This document shows, one piece after another, positions 1 to 8,733 of a stretch of 64,000 nucleotides of DNA. The stretch's first letter is position 1. Each line of letters opens with the position of its first letter. The stretch lies in assembly GCF_011617465.1 (NCBI RefSeq), contig NZ_CP050153.1, positions 3,472,001 to 3,536,000 on the forward strand, read 5' to 3'. Source of the DNA: Brevibacterium pigmentatum (GTDB lineage Bacteria > Actinomycetota > Actinomycetes > Actinomycetales > Brevibacteriaceae). Made by a program: the position numbers and the translations under genes. Under the pieces are notes generated by a model that had not been told where the DNA came from, did no database searches, and was given only the letters and a program-made list of their open reading frames with translations.

Positions 1-571
1 TGATACAGAACACGATTCCGATGATCGCAATCACGACGCCGACAGCCATGAGGATGTACAGTCCGCCCGGCGCCTTCGCCACACTTGTCGAGGCTTGAGA
101 GCTCGACTGCCCCGAGTCGGCTCCCCCGCCGAAGACGAATTGGGAGAAGGTCGCGGCAACCACCACATAGGCGATGGCGGAACCGACCATGGTGAAGAAG
201 TCGATCCACTGCTTCCGCCCCTGCTTCTTCTGCGGGTCCGTGGTCCCGGCATCACGCAGCGAAGCTGAGCCGAAGAACGCATTGACCAGACACCACAGCG
301 CCATCAGTGCACAGCCGAGGAAGCAGACGACGATCAGCACCATGCCGAAGGGCTGCGACGCGATCTGCCCGACCGCTCCGGCCTGATCGGCTTCTCCGCC
401 GCCCTGCCCCAATCCGACCGTCATCGCAGTTGCGCCGAGGATCGCGTGGACCAATCCGTTGGCGATGAACCCCGCACGGGCCACCCGCTCGAACCAGCGG
501 CTGTCCGCGGCCTCCTGAGCCGCCGAATCGGCGCTGTCGGCGACCTGTCGAACCTTCTCTTTCTCGTTCAC
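1..571 (-). CDS. DUF1206 domain-containing membrane protein (3' end beyond window)
   Basis: Reading leftward from a GTG at 571, the frame is open to the window edge, so the C-terminus is missing. The visible ~190 residues begin VNEKEKVRQVADSAD and then show RWFERVARAGFIANGLVHA, the start of a DUF1206 repeat: a first membrane helix with a small-residue core, followed by a second helix around ALMALWCLVNAFF and a third around IDFFTMVGSAIAYVVVAATF. DUF1206 proteins are multi-pass membrane proteins of actinobacteria with no established function. The start is chosen because the charged N-terminus precedes the first helix; a later start would remove conserved residues. It is not part of the heat-shock operon, whose last gene ends 150 bp upstream on the same strand. 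Confidence 0.8.
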   Translation of the reverse strand, partial: MNEKEKVRQVADSADSAAQEAADSRWFERVARAGFIANGLVHAILGATAMTVGLGQGGGEADQAGAVGQIASQPFGMVLIVVCFLGCALMALWCLVNAFFGSASLRDAGTTDPQKKQGRKQWIDFFTMVGSAIAYVVVAATFSQFVFGGGADSGQSSSQASTSVAKAPGGLYILMAVGVVIAIIGIVFCI

Positions 572-720
572 AGAGTCAGTGTCGCACAACACGTGTACTT
601 TTCTGCGCCGCAATGAACTGGATTCGTCGAGCAACGCGAAAAGGCGGGGTGCGCACCGAAAGTTCGGTTCGCACTCCGCCTCGGCGCTGTTCTCAGCGTC
701 CCAGTCGGGCCTCGTCAGGA

Positions 721-1161
721 TCAGCTGCGGCGGTACCGGTTGTACAGCACCAGGGCTCCCGGTTCAGGGCGACCCTGTGGGCGTCGTCCCCTTGAGATCG
801 AGACGACGTCTCCGCCCACGGTGCCGGCCGCGAAGACGCGCGCATCGCGTTCCTGTGCCGACCTGCGTGCCCGAACTTCGTCCTCGAGTTCTTCATTGCG
901 GCTCCTGAGCGCATCGACCTGATTCTGCAGGTCGATGATCTTCTTGATCCCGACGAGGTTGACTCCCTCGTCCTGCGACAGCTGCTGGATCAGTCGCAGC
1001 TTGGCGATGTCCTTCCCGGAATAACGCCGGCCCCGGCCCGCAGTGCGTTCCGGAGAGACGAGACCCAGTCGGTCATACTGCCGCAGCGTCTGCGGGTGCA
1101 TACCCGCCAGATCCGCGGCCACCGAGATGACATACACCGCCGCACTCGATGAAATGTGCAT
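721..1161 (-). CDS. hspR: HspR, MerR-family heat-shock repressor
   Basis: This 146-residue protein has an N-terminal MerR-type winged helix (VYVISVAADLAGMHPQTLRQ, then YDRLGLVSPERTAGRGRRYS) followed by a short helix and a coiled-coil segment around residues 75-100. This is the arrangement of HspR, which represses the dnaK operon by binding HAIR inverted repeats and uses DnaK as co-repressor. It is the last gene of dnaK-grpE-dnaJ-hspR, with its ATG only 14 bp after the dnaJ stop. A GGTGG-type ribosome site precedes the ATG. The basic C-terminal tail (RGRRPQGRPEP) is typical of the family. Autoregulation through the HAIR sites upstream of dnaK is inferred from family knowledge. Confidence 0.95.
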   Translation of the reverse strand: MHISSSAAVYVISVAADLAGMHPQTLRQYDRLGLVSPERTAGRGRRYSGKDIAKLRLIQQLSQDEGVNLVGIKKIIDLQNQVDALRSRNEELEDEVRARRSAQERDARVFAAGTVGGDVVSISRGRRPQGRPEPGALVLYNRYRRS

Positions 1162-1175
1162 TGTGATTCACCACC

Positions 1176-2189
1176 TCAACTGGCCTTGGCTTTGTCCACC
1201 AAGCCGGCGCGTGGATCCTCACCTTCAGTGGCGGCCTTGAACGACTCGACCGCTTGCTTGGCTTCCTTGGACAGGTTCTTCGGCACCACGATCTCGACTG
1301 TCGCCAGCAGATCGCCGGTGCCCTTCTTCGTCTTCACACCTTTGCCCCGCACGCGCAGGGTCCGTCCCGACGGTGTACCCGGTGCGACCTTGACCTTGAC
1401 GGGCATTCCACCCAGAGTCGGCACCTTGACCTCGGCGCCGAGGGCCGCCTCGTCGAAACTGATCGGCAGATCCATCCGCAGGTTGTCACCATCGCGGGTG
1501 AAGACCGGGTGCGGGCTCACGTGCACGGTGAGGATGACGTCACCGGGCTCGCCGCCGTTGGGGCTGGCCTTGCCCTTGCCGGCCAGGCGGATCTTCTGCC
1601 CGTCCTTGACCCCGATCGGCGTCCGCACGGTCAGCGGCTTCCCACCCGGCATGTTCAGTTTCACCGAGGCACCGTTGATCGCTTCGGTGAACGACAGCGT
1701 CGTACTCGACTTGATGTCGCCGCCCTTGACCGGAGGCTGGTAGCCGCCGTAACCGCCACCGCCGAACCCTCCGCCGAATCCGCCGAGCAGATCCGCCAGG
1801 TCCGGGGGAACGTCTCCCCCACCGCCGTAGGTCGTGCGGGTCCTGGTGCGTCCGCCGCCTCCGAAGAGGTCGGAGAACACATCGTCGAATCCGCCGCCGG
1901 CAGCCCCGCCGGGTCCACCGGAACCGGCGCTGAACCTGGCACCGCCGCCCATGGCGCGGACCTGATCGTACTGGGCCCGGGATTCCTTGTCGGAGAGCAC
2001 CTGGTGGGCCTGGCCGATCTCCTTGAACTTCTCTTCGGCCTTCTCATCACCGGGGTTGGCGTCCGGGTGATACTTGCGCGCGAGCTTGCGATAAGCCTTC
2101 TTGATCTCGGTGTCGGAAGCATCCTTGGAGACGCCGAGGGTTTTGTAGAAGTCCTTATCGAACCAATCATTCTGAGGTCCGGTATTCAC
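1176..2189 (-). CDS. dnaJ: DnaJ-type co-chaperone without zinc-finger domain
   Basis: The 337-residue protein starts with a J domain (residues ~12-77, with the HPD motif in [16 protein letters not shown]), then a Gly/Phe-rich linker (~95-150) and the two C-terminal beta-sandwich substrate-binding domains ([21 protein letters not shown] is visible). The four CxxCxGxG zinc repeats of class A DnaJ are absent, so this is a class B (CbpA-like) J protein. It should stimulate DnaK ATPase and deliver unfolded clients. It is the third gene of the operon, 181 bp after grpE. Many actinobacterial dnaK operons instead carry the zinc-finger DnaJ1 at this place, so the class A copy, if present, must be elsewhere in the genome. 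Confidence 0.93.
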   Translation of the reverse strand: MNTGPQNDWFDKDFYKTLGVSKDASDTEIKKAYRKLARKYHPDANPGDEKAEEKFKEIGQAHQVLSDKESRAQYDQVRAMGGGARFSAGSGGPGGAAGGGFDDVFSDLFGGGGRTRTRTTYGGGGDVPPDLADLLGGFGGGFGGGGYGGYQPPVKGGDIKSSTTLSFTEAINGASVKLNMPGGKPLTVRTPIGVKDGQKIRLAGKGKASPNGGEPGDVILTVHVSPHPVFTRDGDNLRMDLPISFDEAALGAEVKVPTLGGMPVKVKVAPGTPSGRTLRVRGKGVKTKKGTGDLLATVEIVVPKNLSKEAKQAVESFKAATEGEDPRAGLVDKAKAS

Positions 2190-2370
2190 CTGGCACCTCC
2201 TTTCCTTCCAATCAATCCTGTCATCACGGTATTCACTTTTCCTCTCACAATCCGCAGCCCCGGGGCACTGCCCCGAAGATCCGGACCGCCGCCGAGGCGG
2301 TTCCCCGGCCCCGTACGTCGGTGAACCGGCGTAAGGGGCGGGCGGCCGCCTCGGCGATCATGGTCGTCGC

Positions 2371-3045
2371 TCAGTCCTCCGGCTGCTGGACACCGACACG
2401 GGCGGCGCGGATGATGCGCTCCCCGATCCGGTAGCCCGGCTGCATGACCAGGAAGAGCGTCGGATTCTCGACCTCATCCGAAGGCTGCTGCATGAGCGCC
2501 TCGTGGATGTTCGGGTCGAACTCGTCGCCGACCTCTCCGTACTGTTCGACGCCGATCTTGTTCAGCGATTCGACGAGCTTGTTCACGTGGGTCTCGAAGG
2601 GCCCGCTGACATCGCCGTTGTCGCGAGCGAGCTTGACCTCGTCGAGCACGGGGATCAGGGCCTCGACGACCTTGATCGTGCCGCCGAGCGCCGCACGCTC
2701 ACGTTCGCGGTCGGCGCGCATCCGATACGCCGCATATTCGGCGTTGATGCGCTTGAGGTCGGCCAGGTACCCCGCTGCCTCCGAGCCCGGTTCGGGCTCG
2801 GCTTCCGGCTCGATGTCCTCGAGACCCGAGGCATCGGACGGGATGTCCACCCCGAGGTCGCTGGCATCGGCCGCGGCAGCCTGTTCGGCATTCGCGTCCG
2901 CGCTCGGCTCCTCGCCGGCCCCGGCCGAGGCCGACTGGGCGTCGGCCTCGGGACGGACCTCACCGCTGTTCGGATCGACCCGGCGCTTGTCGCTGAAGGT
3001 GAAGCCTGGCTCCTCGGACGACTTGTCGTTGCCCTCGGCAGTCAT
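2371..3045 (-). CDS. grpE: GrpE nucleotide exchange factor
   Basis: The 224-residue protein has a long acidic, low-complexity N-terminus (residues ~1-80, rich in Glu, Ala and Asp), then the GrpE long helix (YLADLKRINAEYAAYRMRAD) and the C-terminal beta domain containing GVEQYGEVGDEFDPNIHEAL. GrpE releases ADP from DnaK. Its ATG overlaps the dnaK stop codon in a TAATG arrangement, which indicates translational coupling. The acidic extension is longer than in E. coli GrpE but is usual in actinobacteria. Confidence 0.97.
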   Translation of the reverse strand: MTAEGNDKSSEEPGFTFSDKRRVDPNSGEVRPEADAQSASAGAGEEPSADANAEQAAAADASDLGVDIPSDASGLEDIEPEAEPEPGSEAAGYLADLKRINAEYAAYRMRADRERERAALGGTIKVVEALIPVLDEVKLARDNGDVSGPFETHVNKLVESLNKIGVEQYGEVGDEFDPNIHEALMQQPSDEVENPTLFLVMQPGYRIGERIIRAARVGVQQPED

Positions 3046-4907
3046 TACTTCTTCTCCTCATCCTCATCGTCGACAACTTCGGCGTCGACGACATCGTCGT
3101 CTGCGCCTGCATCGGCGGCACCTTCACCGGCAGCTTCGGCGCCTTCGGCACCGCCCTGCTGGCTGTAGATGGCTTCGCCGATCTTCTGCTGGTTCTCCAC
3201 GAGTTTGTCGTAGGCGCTCTTCACGGCGTCGTCGTCTTCACCCTTGAGGGCTTCCTTGACGGCGTCGACATCGCCCTGCATCTCGGTCTTGAGCTCTTCA
3301 GGCAGCTTGTCGGCATTGTCGGTCAGCAGCTTCTCGGTCTGGTAGGCGAGGTTCTCCGCATTGTTGCGGACGTCAGCAGCCTCACGGCGCTTCTTGTCCT
3401 CTTCTGCGTGCTCCTCGGCCTCGCGGACCATGCGGTCGATGTCTTCCTTCGGCAGCGCGGAACCGCCGGTGATCGTCATCGACTGCTCGGTGCCGGTGCC
3501 CTTGTCGGTGGCAGACACATGGACGATGCCGTTGGCGTCGATGTCGAAGGCGACCTCGATCTGCGGCACACCGCGCGGAGCCGGAGCGATACCGGTCAGC
3601 TCGAAGGTGCCGAGGTTCTTGTTGTCGCGAGTGAACTCCCGCTCACCCTGGAAGACCTGGATCGACACGGAGGGCTGGTTGTCCTCTGCGGTGGTGAAGG
3701 TCTCCGAACGCTTGGTCGGGATCGGGGTGTTGCGCTCGATGAGCTTCGTCATCACGCCGCCCTTGGTCTCGAGTCCGAGCGAGAGCGGGGTGACGTCGAT
3801 GAGCAGAACGTCCTTGCGCTCACCCACGAGGACACCGGCCTGCACGGCGGCGCCGATCGCGACGACCTCATCGGGGTTGACACCCTTGTTGGGCTCCTTG
3901 CCTCCGGTGAGTTCGGTGACGACCTGGGTCACGCTGGGCATGCGGGTCGATCCGCCGACGAGGACGACGTGGTCGATGTCCTTAACGGATACGCCAGCAT
4001 CCTTCATCACAGCGTGGAACGGAGCCTTGGTGCGCTCGAGGAGATCCTTGGTCAGGTCCTCGAACTTCGCCCGGGTGAGGGTCTCATCCAGGTGGATGGG
4101 TCCGTTCTCACTCATCGACAGGTACTGCAGCGAGATGTTCGTGCTGGTAGCCGAGGACAGTTCCTTCTTGGCCTGCTCTGCGGCTTCCTTGAGGCGCTGC
4201 AGAGCGGTGGCATCCTTGGTCAGGTCCACGCCGTAGTTGTTCTTGACCTGCTCGACCAGCCAGTCGACGATGCGCTGATCCCAGTCGTCACCGCCGAGGC
4301 GGTTGTCACCGGAGGTCGCACGGACCTGAATGGTGGAGAAGTCGTCTTCGTCCTTGCCGACTTCCAGCAGGGAGACGTCGAAGGTACCGCCACCGAGGTC
4401 GAAGACGAGGATGAGCTCGTCTTCTTTGCCGCGCTCGAGGCCGTAGGCAAGAGCGGCAGCAGTAGGTTCGTTGATGATGCGCGAGACGTTGAGGCCGGCG
4501 ATCTCACCGGCGTCCTTGGTTGCCTGGCGCTCAGCATCGTTGAAGTATGCGGGAACGGTGATCACCGCGTCGGTGACCTTCTCCTGCAGGTACTCTTCGG
4601 CGTCGTGCTTGAGCTTCTGGAGGATGCGGGCCGAAACCTCGGGAGCCGTCATCTTCTTGCCGCCGAGTTCGGTGGACCAGTCGGTGCCCATGTGGCGCTT
4701 GACCGATGCGACGGTGTTCTTGATGTTCGTGACGGCCTGGCGCTTGGCGATCTCGCCGACGAGTGAGTCGCCGTTCTTGTTGACTGCGACGACGGACGGG
4801 GTCGTGCGACCGCCTTCGGCGTTCGCGATGACCTTCGGCTCGCCGCCTTCGAGGACTGCAACGACGGAGTTCGTGGTTCCGAGGTCGATTCCAACTGCAC
4901 GTGCCAT
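3045..4907 (-). CDS. dnaK: DnaK, Hsp70 chaperone
   Basis: This is a 620-residue full-length Hsp70. The phosphate-1 motif [15 protein letters not shown] opens the ATPase domain, [16 protein letters not shown] gives phosphate-2, and [17 protein letters not shown] closes the nucleotide site. The interdomain linker ([12 protein letters not shown]) leads into the substrate-binding domain (residues ~360-480) and the helical lid, ending in an acidic tail. It is the first gene of the heat-shock operon; an AAGGAGAG ribosome site lies 6 nt before the ATG. Upstream are three HAIR-like repeats (see 4928-5022), so HspR repression is likely. Confidence 0.99.
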   Translation of the reverse strand: MARAVGIDLGTTNSVVAVLEGGEPKVIANAEGGRTTPSVVAVNKNGDSLVGEIAKRQAVTNIKNTVASVKRHMGTDWSTELGGKKMTAPEVSARILQKLKHDAEEYLQEKVTDAVITVPAYFNDAERQATKDAGEIAGLNVSRIINEPTAAALAYGLERGKEDELILVFDLGGGTFDVSLLEVGKDEDDFSTIQVRATSGDNRLGGDDWDQRIVDWLVEQVKNNYGVDLTKDATALQRLKEAAEQAKKELSSATSTNISLQYLSMSENGPIHLDETLTRAKFEDLTKDLLERTKAPFHAVMKDAGVSVKDIDHVVLVGGSTRMPSVTQVVTELTGGKEPNKGVNPDEVVAIGAAVQAGVLVGERKDVLLIDVTPLSLGLETKGGVMTKLIERNTPIPTKRSETFTTAEDNQPSVSIQVFQGEREFTRDNKNLGTFELTGIAPAPRGVPQIEVAFDIDANGIVHVSATDKGTGTEQSMTITGGSALPKEDIDRMVREAEEHAEEDKKRREAADVRNNAENLAYQTEKLLTDNADKLPEELKTEMQGDVDAVKEALKGEDDDAVKSAYDKLVENQQKIGEAIYSQQGGAEGAEAAGEGAADAGADDDVVDAEVVDDEDEEKK

Positions 4908-4927
4908 AGTTTTCTCTCCTTACAGAT

Positions 4928-5022
4928 CGTGAGTTCCTGCGACTCGAATGTGTGCGATCGGGCGGCTCCGGTTCTTGAGTCAGAACCACTCGACCGCACA
5001 CATTGAGCCAACCGGACTCAAG
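4928..5022 (-). promoter_or_regulatory. Cluster of HAIR-like HspR operators upstream of dnaK
   Basis: Three inverted repeats resemble the HAIR consensus CTTGAGT-N7-ACTCAAG, all with the required 7-nt spacer. The distal site, 5002-5022, reads ATTGAGC-N7-ACTCAAG. The middle site, 4974-4994, reads CTTGAGT-N7-ACTCGAC. The proximal site, 4928-4948, is weaker (CGTGAGT-N7-ACTCGAA) and lies in the probable leader 20-40 bp before the dnaK ATG. The first two are separated by only 7 bp, so two HspR dimers could bind side by side over the promoter. The hspR gene in the same operon makes these sites credible. Confidence 0.85.
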
Positions 5023-5056
5023 TATTCTCTTCGAGGTTCCGACCGTCAAGTCGACC

Positions 5057-5093
5057 TCATCAAAGTTGCGTACACTAGGCTCAACTTTGGTGA
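5057..5093. repeat. Inverted repeat of unknown role upstream of the dnaK control region
   Basis: TCATCAAAGTTG (5057-5068) is matched by CAACTTTGGTGA (5082-5093), giving 12-bp arms with one mismatch and a 13-bp spacer. The core CAAAGTTG/CAACTTTG is perfect. There is no T tract, so an operator is more likely than a terminator. It lies between the HAIR sites and the transposase remnant and could belong to either. The remaining bases from 5094 to 5225 show no other feature. Confidence 0.45.
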
Positions 5094-5225
5094 GGCCGAC
5101 TTTATTCCGGCGGGAGAGAAATTCTTTTCAGACGGCTGCTGTAGGTTCTCGCTTGAGTTGCCACTTTCTCACTTTCTTGGCCATGGCGTGTCAAATTCCT
5201 TACGCACCCGTCAACCGAGGACCAT

Positions 5226-5986
5226 AAGGATATGGCCGTTCGCAACGCAGCGTTCCGATACTGCACCTTGAAGAAGTCGCCACGACGTGAGCACGTGCTC
5301 GCGCAGATCTCGTCGTCCAGGGCCACCCCGCACGAATTCCACCGACTTATCGCGAACAGAAGAACTACCCGGGACTATTCTGGTTCTCGACGAACCGCCG
5401 ACAACTGATTGACGAAAGTATTCTCGAGCTGGATCGACTCTGGTTAGCCGACTTCGACACATCAGTGAATGTAATCTGCACACAACCGTTCCAACTCGCT
5501 GAACAATCAGACAATGCGCAGCGAACCCACGGCTCCGATATCTTGCTGACTCACGCCGATCAACGCGTCACTCTCGTCGACGTCAAGCCAAAGCATCTAC
5601 TTGACGAACCGTCGGTGCGAAAGCAGGTTGAATGGACCAGAGTCCTCTGTGAAGAGAAGGGTTAGCATTACGAGATCTTCTCGGGCGGAGATTCCACAGT
5701 ACTGAGAAACATCAAGATGACGTCCCTCGGTCGGCGACTAGAACGATTGCTGCCTGGTGTCGTATCGAAAGCCCGCGAGAAGCTGCGTGACCATCCACTT
5801 TCCCTGAGCGACATCTTGAACAGCCGGCCACGAAACCTCAACAAGGACGACTGGTATGTCGCTGTCCTTTGCCTAGTCTGGCGCTGCCGGAGTTCCCTCA
5901 TCTGGTCTGGCGCTGCCGGAATCGATATGGATCGACGATTGAGCACAGAGTCGGTTCTTCAACCTTCGGAACAGGAACAGGTATGA
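5226..5986 (+). pseudogene. Decayed TnsA-like heteromeric transposase endonuclease subunit
   Basis: The frame containing 5291-5662 reads YPGLFWFSTNRRQLI, then ILELDRLWLADFDTSV, CTQPFQL and VTLVDVKPKHLLDEP. This is the order of elements in actinobacterial TnsA-like nucleases: W-x-S-x-T-x-x, E-L-D/A-x-x-L-x-L-x-D-F-D, QPF, then a catalytic D-x-K-like block. An in-frame TAG at 5663 replaces what should be a Trp codon, and the same frame continues as HYEIFSGGDSTVLRNI and a C-terminal tail to a TGA at 5984-5986. Upstream of 5291 a stop interrupts, and the likely N-terminus (AVRNAAFRYCTLKKSP) is in another frame. A short direct duplication (TCTGGCGCTGCCGGA at about 5879 and 5907) disturbs the C-terminus. 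With a nonsense codon and at least one frameshift it cannot make a full protein. Confidence 0.65.
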
Positions 5987-6210
5987 GCACGACAGTTCTA
6001 GATGTCTCTGTCGGATCCCGACTCTGGTACCAAGGAACAGCATGGACAGTCGTTGAGCTTAATGGTTTTGCGGTGATACTGCGTTCTGCGGATCAGTCCA
6101 AAAGGGCCCGTGCTCCGGCGCTAGCCGCCGCGGACACCGGCGACGAAAGCAGAATGGATGAAAGCCGCTCCGAGTTGATCAAACCCTACAGGCAATACAT
6201 CTACGTATGA
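5983..6210 (+). pseudogene. N-terminal remnant of TnsB/Mu-type transposase
   Basis: This 75-residue frame starts at an ATG that overlaps the TGA of the TnsA-like remnant, the usual coupling of TnsA/TnsB pairs. The first 35 residues (TTVLDVSVGSRLWYQGTAW, then TVVELNGFAVILRS) resemble the small N-terminal beta domain that opens actinobacterial Mu/TnsB-like transposases. The catalytic DDE core of ~600 residues is missing: the frame ends at 6210 and the glutaminase gene follows 113 bp later. The product might be expressed as a small protein, but truncation of a transposase is the simpler explanation. The assignment rests on gene order and the short similarity. Confidence 0.5.
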
Positions 6211-6323
6211 TTGGCGCGATCACCGTCTCCCGAGGCTTTCGAGCCTGCGGCGACGCTCACGTTCAGTTCGGTTGTAACATTGCTGAGATTCCGCACGCAG
6301 GCACCCACCGCTAACCTTGCATT

Positions 6324-7352
6324 ATGTCGAATCATCCTAGGAATCCAGTACCGTTCCCGTACGAACGCGATCGCGTCGCGGTGGAGCCGAGCCTCGTTTC
6401 AACTGGAGACCTCCCTGCGCCGGCCATCGTCGAGAAGATGATGGAGAAGACCCACTCGATGTACGCAGGCCTCGAGGAGGGAAACGTTGCAAGTTACATT
6501 CCGAAGCTCGCAGAGGCAGACCCTCGATGGTTCGGCCTCACTTTGGCGTCAACAAATGGCAGCACCTTCAGCGCCGGTGATTCGAGACAAGAGTTCTCCA
6601 TCCAGTCGATCGCAAAGGCGTTCGTCTATGCGCTCGTGTGCGACTCAGTCGGCCACGATGAGGCCCGTGAGCGGATCGGTGTAAATAACACGGGTCTGCC
6701 ATTCAACTCCGTCATGGCGATCGAGCTGAATGCGGGCCATACCATGAACCCTATGGTCAATGCCGGGGCTTTGGCGACAACGTCGCTCGTGCCGGGGGAA
6801 TCATGGGACCAGAAGTGGGAATTCATCCATGCGGGACTGTCCGCCTTCGCTGGGCGTGACCTGGTACTTGATGACGATGTGTATCAGTCGGAAATGGAGA
6901 CGAATCTGCGCAACCTGAGCATCGCTCGACTGTTGCAGAGCTACGGCCACATCGCCGTGGACCCAGCCTGTGTCACTGAGCTGTACACGCGTCAGTGCTC
7001 ACTTCGCGTAACGACCGAAGATCTTGCGATCATGGGAGCTACGCTGGCGAACGGTGGCGCCCATCCGGTGACCGGAGCATCAGTAGTCAGTCCCGCTGTC
7101 AGCCAAGACGTCCTCTCGGTGATGGCAACCACCGGAATGTACGAAGCGAGTGGGGACTGGCTCTACGAAATCGGCATGCCAGGAAAGAGCGGGGTCGCCG
7201 GCGGCATCGTCACAGTCGCACCGGGCAAAGGAAGCCTTGCCATATTCTCTCCGCCCCTCGACGCGGCCGGGAACAGTGTGCGCGGAATACACGCGACTGC
7301 CCATCTCTCCCGAAAGCTTGGTCTCAACCTCTTTTCCTCGACACCGCGATAG
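6324..7352 (+). CDS. glsA: Glutaminase (serine beta-lactamase-like fold)
   Basis: The protein hydrolyses L-glutamine to glutamate and ammonia. The active-site S-x-x-K is in EFSIQSIAKAF (Ser95, Lys98), followed by NAGHTMNPMVNAGALAT, ETNLRNLSIARLLQSYG, the Tyr of YTRQCSLRVTTEDLAIMGATLANG and the KSGVAGG loop. All are glutaminase-A signatures in the expected order. Its 342 residues are slightly longer than the usual ~310 because of an N-terminal extension of ~25 residues; there is no C-terminal STAS domain. The ATG at 6324 has no clear ribosome site, so a leaderless or later start is possible. It stands alone next to a transposase remnant. Confidence 0.93.
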   Translation: MSNHPRNPVPFPYERDRVAVEPSLVSTGDLPAPAIVEKMMEKTHSMYAGLEEGNVASYIPKLAEADPRWFGLTLASTNGSTFSAGDSRQEFSIQSIAKAFVYALVCDSVGHDEARERIGVNNTGLPFNSVMAIELNAGHTMNPMVNAGALATTSLVPGESWDQKWEFIHAGLSAFAGRDLVLDDDVYQSEMETNLRNLSIARLLQSYGHIAVDPACVTELYTRQCSLRVTTEDLAIMGATLANGGAHPVTGASVVSPAVSQDVLSVMATTGMYEASGDWLYEIGMPGKSGVAGGIVTVAPGKGSLAIFSPPLDAAGNSVRGIHATAHLSRKLGLNLFSSTPR

Positions 7353-7495
7353 CGAGGCTGAACAAGGAGAGCCAGCGACGCCCTTGTCATCAGCGAACTC
7401 TCACGGCTGCTGACCAGGGCGCAGCCGACAGGAGGCATGTACGAGGTGGTGTCAAATGACACGACTACACAAGCACGAACATTCAGGAAACGATA

Positions 7496-7512
7496 GTTTC
7501 CGCTTCGGAAAC
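7496..7512. terminator. Short hairpin between convergent glsA and siderophore-binding gene
   Basis: GTTTCCG and CGGAAAC pair with a 3-nt loop, and a partial overlapping copy of the arm (GGAAACG) precedes it. There is no T tract. It is the only structure seen in the 222-bp gap 7353-7574 between the convergent genes, where a weak bidirectional terminator would fit. Confidence 0.35.
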
Positions 7513-7574
7513 GGGATGATGAGAGTCAGCATAGAGGCGAATTCTTCGCCGTCACTGCGAAGTCCCTCGGAGAA

Positions 7575-8603
7575 TCACTCGCCGAGGTGGTCCTCCAGAT
7601 CGTCGAGGATCTGACCGGCCCCGGTCGGACCGAGTCCGAGGAACCAGACATCGTCATTGACGCGGACGGCTTTGCCGTCCTTGACCGCGTCGAGGCCCTT
7701 CCATTGGCTCGATTCGAGTGCCTTCTTCTCCACAGTCGCCTCCGGATCGCCATAGCTGGTGTAGAAGACGTAGTCGCCGGCGGCCTGGTCGAGGTTCTCC
7801 GGGGAGATCTCGACGGCGAGTTCGTCGACGTCCTGATTCTTCGGGCGCTTGAACCCGGCATCGTGGAGGATGACGCCGATGAGCGACTGGTTCGCATACA
7901 GGCGCAGGCGCTCGGGCATGAAACGCACGAGCGAGATCGTCGGATCGCCGTCGACGGAGTCCTTGAGCTCACCAGCTTCGCGAGCGTACTCCTCAAGTTC
8001 CTTCGTCGCCTCGTCTTCCATTCCCATCGCCTCACCGACGAGGCGGAAGTTCTCCTTCCACGGGAAACCGGGACGGATGGAGAACACCGTCGGGGCAATC
8101 GAGTCGAGTTCGTCATAGAGCTTGTCGGCGCGCAGCTGGCTGCCGAGAATGAGGTCAGGCTCGAGCGAGGCGATCTTCTCGAGATCGAGCTCCTGAATGG
8201 TGCCGACCGTCTCGACTCCCTCGACCTGGTCCTCGAGATAGCTCGGGACCGCACTGGCACCCTCGGTCGTCACCATGCCAACAGGCTTGATGCCCAGCGA
8301 CAGGACGTCATCGAGCTCACCGGTATCGAGGACGACGACGCGTTCGGGCTTCCTCTCGATCTCCGTGGTGCCATTGGCATGCTTGACCGTTCGCGGGAAG
8401 ACCCCTGCCTCGTCATCGCTGCCGAGTTTCGCAGTCTCCTCATCAGCAGTGCCGAAGGCCTCGCCTCCAGTCGCAACATCTTTATTGCCGGCATTCCCGT
8501 CGGCACCCTTATCGTCCTCGGCGGCACAGCCGGCAGCGAGTAGGGCGATGGTCATTGCGGAGGCCGCCACGGCGACCGCCCGATTCTTCAGCGTCGATTT
8601 CAC
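7575..8603 (-). CDS. Iron-siderophore ABC transporter substrate-binding lipoprotein
   Basis: The 342-residue protein has a lipoprotein signal peptide (basic start, hydrophobic core, lipobox LLAAGC with Cys at ~26), an acidic Gly-rich linker, then the periplasmic-binding-protein class III fold (PERVVVLDTGELDDVLSLGI, PDLILGSQLRADKLYDEL). It should capture a ferric siderophore outside the membrane and pass it to an ABC permease, none of which is encoded in this window. The GTG start follows directly after an iron box (8604-8622), so the transcript may be leaderless and repressed by a DtxR/IdeR protein under iron sufficiency. The substrate cannot be read from sequence. Confidence 0.9.
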   Translation of the reverse strand: MKSTLKNRAVAVAASAMTIALLAAGCAAEDDKGADGNAGNKDVATGGEAFGTADEETAKLGSDDEAGVFPRTVKHANGTTEIERKPERVVVLDTGELDDVLSLGIKPVGMVTTEGASAVPSYLEDQVEGVETVGTIQELDLEKIASLEPDLILGSQLRADKLYDELDSIAPTVFSIRPGFPWKENFRLVGEAMGMEDEATKELEEYAREAGELKDSVDGDPTISLVRFMPERLRLYANQSLIGVILHDAGFKRPKNQDVDELAVEISPENLDQAAGDYVFYTSYGDPEATVEKKALESSQWKGLDAVKDGKAVRVNDDVWFLGLGPTGAGQILDDLEDHLGE

Positions 8604-8622
8604 GAAGATGAGCCTACCCTAA
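8604..8622 (-). promoter_or_regulatory. DtxR/IdeR-type iron box, leftward gene
   Basis: On the minus strand this reads TTAGGGTAGGCTCATCTTC, matching the 19-bp TTAGGTTAGGCTAACCTAA consensus at 14 positions, with the left half almost perfect. It ends one base before the GTG of the binding-protein gene and differs by a single base from the box at 8687-8705, which faces the other way. Confidence 0.75.
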
Positions 8623-8686
8623 GTGCACACTTCGCCGGCACAGCGCTCCGCTGAATCGCACCACGAATGCAGTTTCCCGGGCCTAC

Positions 8687-8705
8687 TTAGGTTAGGCTCA
8701 TCTTC
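8687..8705 (+). promoter_or_regulatory. DtxR/IdeR-type iron box, rightward gene
   Basis: TTAGGTTAGGCTCATCTTC matches the iron-box consensus at 15 of 19 positions. It lies 28 bp before the ATG at 8734, leaving room for a GAAAGG ribosome site. Its 18/19 identity with the box of the divergent gene suggests that the two promoters arose by duplication or are kept alike by a shared regulator. Confidence 0.8.
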
Positions 8706-8733
8706 GCAAGCGAACATTCTCGAAAGGTCCCCT

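Noticed and set aside
3408-4766. 452-codon open frame on the plus strand
   Set aside because: It is antisense to dnaK, a frequent artefact of that gene in GC-rich genomes.
5465-5665. 66-residue frame as an independent small gene
   Set aside because: It is the middle of the TnsA-like frame; similarity continues on both sides of its start and stop.
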